Shown: in pieces, positions 1 to 5,181 of the stretch | Layout of the letters: the number at the start of each line of letters is the position of its first letter | How positions within the stretch are numbered: position 1 is the stretch's first letter | Assembly (NCBI GenBank): GCA_947478975.1 | Contig: CANJYI010000081.1 | Coordinates: forward strand, 1 to 9,485 | Length of the DNA stretch: 9,485 nucleotides | Reading direction: 5' to 3' | DNA from: Chthoniobacteraceae bacterium | GTDB taxonomy: Bacteria > Verrucomicrobiota > Verrucomicrobiia > Chthoniobacterales > Chthoniobacteraceae | Program-made: the position numbers and the translations under genes | The notes under the pieces: generated by a model | Seen by the model: the letters and a program-made list of their open reading frames with translations, nothing else | What the model was told of the DNA's origin: nothing | Databases searched by the model: none

Positions 1-87
1 AACTCTGACGGCTACGACCTCTTTTCCGCCGGAAAAGACCGCATCCCCGGCACCGAAGACGACATGGGCAACTGGCGGAAGCAGTAG
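1..87 (+). CDS. gspG: Type II secretion pseudopilin, GspG-like, C-terminal end (partial)
   Basis: Frame 1 is open from the first base to a TAG stop at 85-87 and gives 28 residues, beginning NSDGYDLFSAGKD and ending GTEDDMGNWRKQ. GspG major pseudopilins of type II secretion systems characteristically end with a D-x-D-L-[YF]-S-x-G-x-D-G segment followed by an acidic stretch and N-W; these acidic residues bind calcium in known structures. The match to that ending is close. The N-terminal methylation site and hydrophobic helix lie outside the window, so it cannot be told whether this is GspG of a full secretion operon or one of the stand-alone pseudopilin-like proteins common in Planctomycetes and Verrucomicrobia. 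Confidence 0.6.
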   Translation, partial: NSDGYDLFSAGKDRIPGTEDDMGNWRKQ

Positions 88-232
88 CCTGCCGGTTTGC
101 GCCCGCTCTTCTGTGTGAGGTCTGGCGCGCCCCTCTCAAACCCACCGCTCAGCCGCATGCTCCCACCTTTGCGGGCGTGTAAGGATCGGTTTTTCCTTTC
201 TGCCGGCCCTGTTTTGGCGCTCTCTAATCACC

Positions 233-1096
233 ATGCCCCGTTCCGAAGCTCTTTCCCTAGGCCATTCGCCCGATCCCGACGACGCGTTCATGTTCTTCGC
301 CCTCGCCGAGAACAAGATCAACACGCACGGATGGTCTTTTGAGCACGTCCTACAGGACATTCAGACCCTGAACGAACGGGCCACGCGCGGGGAACTGGCC
401 ATCTCGGCCATCTCGATCCACGCCTACGCATACGTGCTGGACAAGTACGCGCTGCTGCCTTGCGGGGCGAGCATGGGCGACGGTTATGGCCCGATGCTGG
501 TGGTGCGCAAGGGAGTCGAATTCCCCACGGAACCGACCGCGCTTCTGGAATGGCTCCACACCCAAACCATCGCGGTCCCCGGCCTCATGACGAGCGCCTA
601 TCTGAGCCTGCGCCTCTACATGGGTGAGGCTAAAACCGTTGTCATTCCCTTTGATGAGATTTTCGCAGCGGTCACTGACAAACGCGCCGATGTGGGGCTC
701 ATCATCCACGAGGGACAGTTGACTTACGCCCAGGAGGGTTTTGAGAAGGTTCTGGACCTGGGCGAATGGTGGAAGGCCGAGACAGGCCTGCCCCTGCCAC
801 TTGGGGGGAATGTGATCCGCAAGGATTTCACCCCGCAGGAGCGCAGCGAGATCAACGGCGTCTTGCGCGAAAGCATCGAGTACGGGCTGGAGCACCGTGC
901 GGCGGGAGTGGCGCACGCGCTGCCCTTGGGCCGTGGAATGGGCGAGGATTTGGCCGACAAGTTTATCGGGATGTACGTCAATGATTACACCCTGGACTAC
1001 GGGGATTCGGGCAGGGCGGCGATCCGCGAGTTTTTGGGCCGCGCCCATAAGGCGGGGTTGATCCCAGCACCAGTGGCGTTGGAGTTTGTGGAGTAG
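233..1096 (+). CDS. mqnD: 1,4-dihydroxy-6-naphthoate synthase (MqnD), futalosine pathway of menaquinone synthesis
   Basis: The 287-residue product has the usual length for MqnD, which converts cyclic dehypoxanthinyl futalosine to 1,4-dihydroxy-6-naphthoate in the alternative menaquinone route. Family features seen are the N-terminal LGHSPDPDDAFMFFAL (residues 9-24, equivalent to SPCPNDTF in Thermus), QDIQTLNERA (41-50), the VGLIIHEGQLTY block (154-165) whose His159 aligns with the catalytic histidine of the Thermus enzyme, and LGEWWKAETGLPLPLGG (176-192), a strong MqnD signature. The fold is a two-lobed periplasmic-binding-protein-like structure, but no signal peptide is present, so it is cytoplasmic. 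The ATG at 233 is chosen because family homology begins within a few residues of it. There is no Shine-Dalgarno sequence just upstream. No other mqn gene is visible; it stands alone between a pseudopilin gene and a convergent porin gene. Confidence 0.93.
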   Translation: MPRSEALSLGHSPDPDDAFMFFALAENKINTHGWSFEHVLQDIQTLNERATRGELAISAISIHAYAYVLDKYALLPCGASMGDGYGPMLVVRKGVEFPTEPTALLEWLHTQTIAVPGLMTSAYLSLRLYMGEAKTVVIPFDEIFAAVTDKRADVGLIIHEGQLTYAQEGFEKVLDLGEWWKAETGLPLPLGGNVIRKDFTPQERSEINGVLRESIEYGLEHRAAGVAHALPLGRGMGEDLADKFIGMYVNDYTLDYGDSGRAAIREFLGRAHKAGLIPAPVALEFVE

Positions 1097-1123
1097 GGCG
1101 CCAGCGGAAGGGTCCGTTGCGCC
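1097..1123 (+). terminator. Stem-loop directly after mqnD, possible terminator
   Basis: Starting one base after the mqnD stop, GGCGC (1097-1101) pairs with GCGCC (1119-1123). After one bulged C (1102), AGCGGA (1103-1108) pairs with TCCGTT (1113-1118) with one G-T wobble, around a four-base loop. This makes an 11-pair stem with one bulge. There is no run of T after it, so it is not a textbook intrinsic terminator. It could act as a weak terminator, protect the 3' end of the mRNA, or simply be the first member of the palindromic repeats that follow. Confidence 0.4.
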
Positions 1124-1170
1124 GCGGGATGGGGGAAGCCGCCAAGGGCGTCCCGATGCCATGGGTCCTA

Positions 1171-1321
1171 CGCCCCGCACGGGGCAGCCCTCTTAACAGC
1201 CCATGGCAACGCCATGGGTCACCCCCGTCGATGAATCTAGCCCTGAAGGGGCGATCTGGAACGCCCCTACAGGGCTACGATCCTTGGGGGTGGTTTCCCC
1301 CCACGGCGTTGCCATGGGCTG
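1171..1321. repeat. Nested palindromic intergenic repeat, full copy
   Basis: The outer arms CAGCCCATGGCAACGCC (1197-1213) and GGCGTTGCCATGGGCTG (1305-1321) are a perfect 17-bp inverted repeat. Nested inside, TAGCCCTGAAGGGGCG (1238-1253) and CGCCCCTACAGGGCTA (1262-1277) are a 16-bp inverted repeat with one mismatch and an eight-base loop. Bases between the arms (CACCCCCG and TTGGGGGTG) also pair. The left part from 1171 has its own small GCCCC/GGGGC hairpin and recurs at 1495. The arms contain the palindrome CCATGG. The architecture resembles repetitive extragenic palindromes, which in other bacteria are moved by RAYT (REP-associated tyrosine) transposases; no such gene is in the window. Confidence 0.8.
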
Positions 1322-1494
1322 CGAGAAAAGCTGCACCTTCGGTGCGCGTGGTTGCACCGTGCGGCGGGCATGCGGGATGGTGCGCGGCGTTTCGGCAGAA
1401 TCGCGGTGGGAGCGCCAGTCAGGCGGGGCGGTGCCAACGGGGTTGGTAAAAGCCGGCGCGCTGCGCCATGGGGGGCCAGAGCGATGGTATTCGA

Positions 1495-1577
1495 CGCCCC
1501 GCAAGAGGCACCCCTCTTGACAGCCCATGTCAACGCCATGGGTAACCCCCGTCGATGAACCCAGCCCTGAAGGGGCG
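1495..1577. repeat. Second, partial copy of the palindromic repeat
   Basis: This segment aligns without gaps to 1171-1253 over 83 bases with 8 differences, about 90 percent identity. It carries the left half only: the CAGCCCATG..CAACGCC outer arm and the AGCCCTGAAGGGGCG inner arm are present, but the right-hand arms are missing, and after 1577 the sequence diverges. It is therefore a truncated or half unit in direct orientation relative to the first copy, with the start points 324 bases apart. Confidence 0.8.
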
Positions 1578-1647
1578 GTCCAGTGGGGAGGGGAGGAAAC
1601 CAACGCCGGGTTTCACTCTCAAATTGCGGCAGACCGGAGAATGGCCT

Positions 1648-1689
1648 GCGGCTTTCCAACGGGGGATTACCGGCCCGCTGGAAGGCCGC
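1648..1689. repeat. 16-bp inverted repeat with 10-base loop
   Basis: GCGGCTTTCCAACGGG (1648-1663) pairs with CCCGCTGGAAGGCCGC (1674-1689). The two deviations are one G-T wobble and one A-C mismatch. The sequence is unrelated to the CCATGG palindrome to its left. It lies downstream of the porin gene on the minus strand and may be another extragenic palindrome. No T-run follows on either strand. Confidence 0.6.
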
Positions 1690-1746
1690 GTAGAAAGCGG
1701 TCCTCGCAGCGGAGGCGGTAAATAAACCGACATTCACCGGCGTGCA

Positions 1747-1778
1747 AATGCCGGGATCGCCCCCGCGACCCCGGCATT
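1747..1778 (-). terminator. Stem-loop downstream of the porin gene, probable terminator
   Basis: AATGCCGGG (1747-1755) and CCCGGCATT (1770-1778) form a perfect 9-bp stem, extended after one mismatch by TCG/CGA, with a six-base loop. It lies about 20 bases beyond the porin stop codon. On the minus strand the stem is followed by TTGCACG, with no long U tract; on the plus strand it is followed by GAAAAC. The position suits a transcription terminator or 3' end stabiliser for the porin transcript, but it is not a canonical intrinsic terminator. Confidence 0.5.
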
Positions 1779-1797
1779 GAAAACACACCAAGTCAGA

Positions 1798-3216
1798 CTA
1801 GAACTTCACGCCAACTTCGAGCTGGAGCAGGTCGCCCTTGTCGAAGCCGATGCCCGTGTAAGGAGCTTCTGATCGAATTTGGTTGAACCGGAAGTAATTG
1901 ACGCCAACGGTGGCGGAATCACCCAGGCTGTACGCGCCTCCGACCTTCACTCCCTGCATGTTGGACTCACCATCAGCGAACTCGTTGTCGCGCAGAATAT
2001 TTGCTGTCCCAACGCCGACCCGGCGGTAGTTCACGAAGGCGGACCAATCGCCTTTCTTCTTGTTCTCGCCCAAGCGGACTCCCAGCAACCAGGACAACTT
2101 GTCTGTGGAGCGGGGATTCGCCACCCCATCATTGAAGAATGCCCGGTCGCGGCCTGCGAAGTTGTAGGCGAAATCCCACTCAAACTTGGCCTTGATTCCA
2201 GCCACTTCACCGGAGATATCCCCTGGGAGGAGGAGGACCTGAACATCATTCAGGGTGTTCTGTCGGTTTGTCCTAACATTAGCGAAGTTCGGAGCAGTCC
2301 CTGCAACATTCACCGGGAGTCCGGTTGCTGGGTTAATGAAGGTAAAACCGCTAGTTCCTGCAATGTAGCCATCTGCCTTTGTTATGTCATCCGTGCTATC
2401 GTCGTTCACATCTAGATACCGGTTTGAGTCAGTCGTCGCTCCGTTGGTGGAGAGATACCCGGGTGCAATGGTGAGCTTTGCACCGCCGCCCAGTTCGATG
2501 CCTGCGATCAACTGGGTCTGCCAGAGGAAGGCGTCCCGGTTCTGGTGATGGTTAGGATCGTATTCAGTGTTGTCGGCCACGACAAACTGGCCGGAGACCA
2601 GCGTCAGGTCGATTCCGGAAACCCCGAGGGTCTTATTCAAATCGATCTTCTGGCTGAAGCCCGATGGATTGATATCTTCGTCCCACACCAAGTCGGTGGT
2701 ATAGAAGGGGTTGGCCTGCTTTCCTGCGATGAGGGTCACGCCGGGAGTTGGGTTCCAGCCCAAAAATGCGCGGTGGATTCCGATGTTGTGGTCGGAGAAC
2801 CCGTTCGCCATCCCTGTGTTATCATCCTTAAGGTCATTTCCCGTACGGAGTCCAAAGCCAGCGAAGAAGTCGTCGGAAAGTTTGTAGTCCGCATTGATCC
2901 GAAGGCGCAGTCCGTAGCCCATTTCCTGCTTTGTGTCAGGCGTTGCATCAGTCTTCGATTGGTACTGATACCGCACGCGGACGTCGCCGGAGAGGGCGAG
3001 GCTCTTGACGGAGGAATCCAGGTCCAGCTTGCCTGCGGAGCTATGGCTGCCGCTCTTGGCGATTTGAGCGCGGATCTGTTCGGCTTCCTTGGTTTTGAGG
3101 ACACCTTTTTTAACGAGCGCGTCGATGAGCGCGGAGGAGTCGTCTGCAACGGCGGTGGCGGCGAAGGAACCGATGATTCCGAGCGCCATCAACTGTACTG
3201 TGTATTTGTTCAACAT
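1798..3216 (-). CDS. Putative outer-membrane porin (Porin_5-like beta-barrel)
   Basis: The 472-residue product has a signal peptide (positive start, hydrophobic QLMALGIIGSFAATAVA, likely cleaved after Ala24 before DD). A short helical segment follows (about residues 28-54, DALVKKGVLKTKEAEQIRAQ), as is typical of putative porins where it may form a coiled coil or contact peptidoglycan. From about residue 70 the sequence alternates in the manner of amphipathic beta-strands (LALSGDVRVRYQYQ, YGLRLRINADYKLSDDFFAG, LSWLLGVRLGE, WSAFVNYRRVGVG, ATVGVNYFRFNQI). It ends in LLQLEVGVKF, with the C-terminal Phe recognised by the BAM assembly machinery. The likely role is diffusion of small solutes across the outer membrane; the substrate cannot be read from the sequence. 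The start is set by the signal peptide; the leader upstream is rich in C and A with no Shine-Dalgarno. By eye the gene is less GC-rich than its neighbours. Confidence 0.85.
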   Translation of the reverse strand: MLNKYTVQLMALGIIGSFAATAVADDSSALIDALVKKGVLKTKEAEQIRAQIAKSGSHSSAGKLDLDSSVKSLALSGDVRVRYQYQSKTDATPDTKQEMGYGLRLRINADYKLSDDFFAGFGLRTGNDLKDDNTGMANGFSDHNIGIHRAFLGWNPTPGVTLIAGKQANPFYTTDLVWDEDINPSGFSQKIDLNKTLGVSGIDLTLVSGQFVVADNTEYDPNHHQNRDAFLWQTQLIAGIELGGGAKLTIAPGYLSTNGATTDSNRYLDVNDDSTDDITKADGYIAGTSGFTFINPATGLPVNVAGTAPNFANVRTNRQNTLNDVQVLLLPGDISGEVAGIKAKFEWDFAYNFAGRDRAFFNDGVANPRSTDKLSWLLGVRLGENKKKGDWSAFVNYRRVGVGTANILRDNEFADGESNMQGVKVGGAYSLGDSATVGVNYFRFNQIRSEAPYTGIGFDKGDLLQLEVGVKF

Positions 3217-3229
3217 GGTGTGTGTTTTT

Positions 3230-3245
3230 GGTGTTGAGAAACACC
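3230..3245 (-). promoter_or_regulatory. Small hairpin in the porin 5' leader
   Basis: GGTGTT (3230-3235) and AACACC (3240-3245) form a perfect 6-bp stem with a four-base loop, centred about 20 bases before the porin ATG. The bases between the hairpin and the start codon are C/A-rich and unpaired on the minus strand (AAACACACACC), which may help initiation without a Shine-Dalgarno sequence. A regulatory role is only a possibility. Confidence 0.3.
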
Positions 3246-3315
3246 TCGTCGCAGTGCGGTCCCAATCGGGGCGCCTTGCTGGGGGTGTAGGAACGTATGC
3301 CGATCCGTGAGCGTT

Positions 3316-3344
3316 TTGTTACAGATGTGTGTCAAAAGTGACAA
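3316..3344 (-). promoter_or_regulatory. Candidate sigma-70-type promoter for the porin gene
   Basis: On the minus strand, TTGTCA (3344-3339) is followed after 17 bases by TAACAA (3321-3316). An overlapping perfect TTGACA lies at 3335-3330 but has no good -10 element at the right distance. The region is locally AT-richer than its surroundings (AAATTTTCTCAC just upstream). Transcription from here would leave a leader of about 90-100 bases before the porin ATG. The -10 match is weak (3 of 6). Confidence 0.3.
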
Positions 3345-3879
3345 GTGAGAAAATTTAGCTGCCTTTATTTGCGCACCTGTTTTTGGTGGTGAAACTAACA
3401 CTCCTGTTGCGCATCCCGTACCATGCTGAAGAGTCGATTTCGTGGCGTCCCGCGGTAGCCGTTCTCAACCGCGTTTTGGGTGCACGGCGTGCCCGTGTCT
3501 TGCGCCTTCCCTGCGGACCGAAAGCGGCCTTCCGACGATCATCAATTCCGGGGCGGAGCGCGCCAATACGGCTTGGAATGGGCGTTGGCGCGCCGAAGTT
3601 GGCTGCGTGGAGGCGCGCATTTCTGGTCTGTTGGTGTTCTGTTTTAGTGCCGCCGATGGGAAAACGCTGCAGGGTTGGGTGGGCTTTTTTGCGTACTCGT
3701 TGTGGTCGGAAAGTAAGCATTCAAAAGATCCCTTGGAAACCCAGGTTGCGAAGCATTCGCAGCCGCCGAATTGAGGCGCAAAAAAAGTTTTGTTTTTCGC
3801 ATCCGCAAGGACGAATGGCACCCCGAAAGAGCACGGCGCGGCGTCAAAAAGCGGTCGCGCGGAGCCTGCCGCACCCCGC

Positions 3880-4980
3880 TTACGGGATGCGCCGGAGGAC
3901 GCGCACCTTGTGTGCTTCGCTGTCGCCGATGAAGACGGAGCCGTCGGCATCGACAAAGATGCCGTGAAGCCGGGCCATCGGACAGAGAAGGGGGTCGCCG
4001 TCGGGGCCATCGCCCTTTTCACCGGTGCCGGCCACCAGCTCGAGGTTGCCGGTGGCCTTGTCGACTTTGCGGACCGAGTGGCTTTCGGTGTCGGCGAGCC
4101 AGGCGTTGCCGGCCTTGTCGAGGGAGATGCCCTTTGGGCCTTTGAGTGTGGCGGCCTTTGCGGGGGCGCCATTGCCGGTGAAGCCGCTGGCGCCGGTCCC
4201 GGCGATGTGGTGGATGCGGTTGGCGGCCAGATCAAATTTGAAGACCTGGTTGCCTTCGCGTGTGGCGAGCCAGAGGTTGCCTTCGGCGTCAAAATCGAGG
4301 GAACGCGGCCCTTTCAGGGGCGTTCCGGAAATGGGCGAGCCGTCCGGGGTGGCGCCTGCGGTGCCTGTGCCTGCAAAGGTTGAAATGAGGCCGGTCTTCA
4401 TGTCCACCTTGCGGATGGCATGGTTGCCGATGTCGCAGATGTAGAGGTTGCCGTCGGGGCCGAACTGGATGCTATGGGGTTGCTTGAGTTGCGCGCTGGC
4501 GGCGGGGCCGCCGTCGCCCGAGTAGCCCGCTGCGCCGCCGCCCGCGACGGTGGTGATGATGCGGGATTGGGCGTCGATTTTGCGCACGGCATTGTTGGCC
4601 ATGTCGACGACGTAGAAGTTGCCGGCGCGGTCAAAGCGGATTTCATGGGGCAGGTTGAAGGTGCCCTCTAGGGCGGGGCCGCCATCGCCTGAGTAGCCCT
4701 TTTTTCCGGAACCGGCGACCGTGGAGATGGTGCCGTCGGGTGCGACCCTGCGGATGCGCTGGCCGGTGTATTCGCAAAACCAGATGGCGCCATCGGGTCC
4801 CCTGACGACGCCGAAGGGGTTGTCGATTTGGGCGGTGGTGGCCGGGCCCCCGTCGCCGCTGAAGCCTTGTTTGCCGTTGCCCGCAAACGTTTCGATCCGC
4901 CAGCCGGCGGCGCAGAGGGAGTGGGGCAGGAGCGAGAAGAGGAGCGCGGCGAGGGCGGAAGCGAAGGGGGTGCGTTTCAT
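3880..4980 (-). CDS. Secreted NHL-repeat six-bladed beta-propeller protein
   Basis: The ATG at 4980 gives 366 residues starting with a clear signal peptide (MKRTPFASALAALLF, hydrophobic to SLCA, likely cleavage after residue 24). An in-frame TTG at 4998 would add six residues before the signal peptide and is less likely. The mature protein consists of six repeats of about 57 residues. Each has a turn of the type VAGxGxxGYSGDGGPA (residues near 32, 88, 145, 202, 259 and 316), then a core such as PHSIQFGPDGNLYICD and an N-[HA]-x-[IV]-R-K-[VI]-D closing strand. This is the NHL propeller pattern, so a six-bladed disc outside the cytoplasm is expected. NHL propellers usually bind proteins, RNA or small ligands, and no catalytic residues are evident, so the ligand is unknown. 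Repeats 4 and 6 have degenerate turns (ATPDGSPISG and GDGPDGDPL). Confidence 0.85.
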   Translation of the reverse strand: MKRTPFASALAALLFSLLPHSLCAAGWRIETFAGNGKQGFSGDGGPATTAQIDNPFGVVRGPDGAIWFCEYTGQRIRRVAPDGTISTVAGSGKKGYSGDGGPALEGTFNLPHEIRFDRAGNFYVVDMANNAVRKIDAQSRIITTVAGGGAAGYSGDGGPAASAQLKQPHSIQFGPDGNLYICDIGNHAIRKVDMKTGLISTFAGTGTAGATPDGSPISGTPLKGPRSLDFDAEGNLWLATREGNQVFKFDLAANRIHHIAGTGASGFTGNGAPAKAATLKGPKGISLDKAGNAWLADTESHSVRKVDKATGNLELVAGTGEKGDGPDGDPLLCPMARLHGIFVDADGSVFIGDSEAHKVRVLRRIP

Positions 4981-5011
4981 TTGGGCGCAGGATGGCAAGG
5001 ACGCCGTTTCA

Positions 5012-5028
5012 GGGGAAAGCCTTTCCCC
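5012..5028 (-). promoter_or_regulatory. Perfect 7-bp hairpin upstream of the NHL gene
   Basis: GGGGAAA (5012-5018) and TTTCCCC (5022-5028) are perfect inverted repeats around a three-base loop, 31-48 bases before the NHL start codon. On the minus strand T5 precedes rather than follows the stem, so it is not an intrinsic terminator for that strand. It could be a leader hairpin or a protein-binding site. A perfect TTGACA lies on the minus strand at 5054-5049, but no good -10 element is found at 16-18 bases from it. Confidence 0.35.
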
Positions 5029-5075
5029 AAAAAGTAAGGACGGGACCTTGTCAACAAAGCCGGGACGCAGAGAGT

Positions 5076-5172
5076 GATCCGCAGATGGCGCAGATTAAAC
5101 AGATGAGAAGAAATTATAAGTGACCTCCGTGGAGGGTTTTTGAATCTGTGCCATCTGTTTCATCTGCGGATC
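5076..5172. repeat. CAGAT-type palindromic repeat between araB and the NHL gene
   Basis: GATCCGCAGATG (5076-5087) and CATCTGCGGATC (5161-5172) are a perfect 12-bp inverted repeat. Further in, the left arm reads GCGCAGATT then AAACAGATG, while the reverse complement of the right arm reads AAACAGATG then GCACAGATT, so the two 9-base units occur in swapped order. The core CAGAT recurs every 9 bases. The centre holds CCTC/GAGG (5124-5135), TTTTT and an AT-rich stretch with TATAAT on the minus strand (5118-5113). The right edge is 9 bases from the araB stop, so the transcript of araB would carry this stem at its 3' end. Confidence 0.75.
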
Positions 5173-5181
5173 AAGTGCTGT

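Larger units (their letters stand above)
1097..1797. other. Repeat-filled intergenic region between convergent mqnD and porin genes
   Basis: About 700 bases separate two converging genes. Several frames on both strands stay open here, but their predicted peptides are rich in P, R, G and W, overlap one another and match no family I know. They follow from GC-rich palindromic DNA, so I call no gene. The content is a chain of inverted repeats: a stem-loop after mqnD, a large nested palindrome (1171-1321), a small hairpin GCACC-TTC-GGTGC (1333-1345), a second partial copy of the palindrome (1495-1577), a further 16-bp inverted repeat (1648-1689) and a terminator-like stem (1747-1778). Confidence 0.75.
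3217..3879. other. Gap between NHL gene end and porin start: leader plus unassigned sequence
   Basis: The first 130 bases or so hold the porin leader and a candidate promoter. The rest, about 3400-3879, has open frames on both strands (for example plus 3442-3774 and minus 3644-3874), but none has a recognisable domain, signal peptide or ribosome-binding site, and they overlap heavily, so no gene is called. Structures seen are a 9-pair hairpin GGTTGCGAA-GCA-TTCGCAGCC (3744-3764, one wobble), a run of seven A (3780-3786) followed by TTTTG and TTTTT, and a T6 run near 3686. Near the end of the NHL gene, GCGG (3851-3854) and CCGC (3869-3872) flank a 14-base loop beside A5 (3846-3850), a weak terminator candidate for the minus strand. 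Confidence 0.6.

Noticed and set aside
88..232. Intrinsic terminator for the pseudopilin gene
   Set aside because: A GGTTTTTCC stretch is present near 188, but no good stem precedes it; inverted bases GCCCGC and GCGGGC are more than 60 bases apart.
350..1180. Minus-strand frame of 276 codons antisense to mqnD
   Set aside because: It is antisense to a clear MqnD gene and arises from high-GC codon use; it shows no motifs.
1171..1577. CRISPR array
   Set aside because: There are only two related units, about 83 bp long and 324 bases apart, with no regular spacers and no cas genes.
1193..1791. Long open frames on both strands in the mqnD-porin gap, up to 174 codons
   Set aside because: They overlap each other, consist of palindromic repeat sequence, and give P/R/G/W-rich peptides with no domain, signal or ribosome-binding site.
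3383..3967. Plus-strand frame of 194 codons running from the porin upstream region into the NHL gene
   Set aside because: It is Arg-rich with no recognisable domain and overlaps the 3' end of the well-supported NHL gene on the other strand.
3465..4292. Minus-strand frame of 275 codons overlapping the NHL gene
   Set aside because: About half of it is a shifted frame of the NHL gene with low-complexity S/P/A/T composition; the remaining part has no family match.
5113..5118. TATAAT on the minus strand as a -10 box for the NHL gene
   Set aside because: The base match is perfect, but at 16-18 bases upstream only A/C-rich sequence is found, and it lies within the palindromic repeat.
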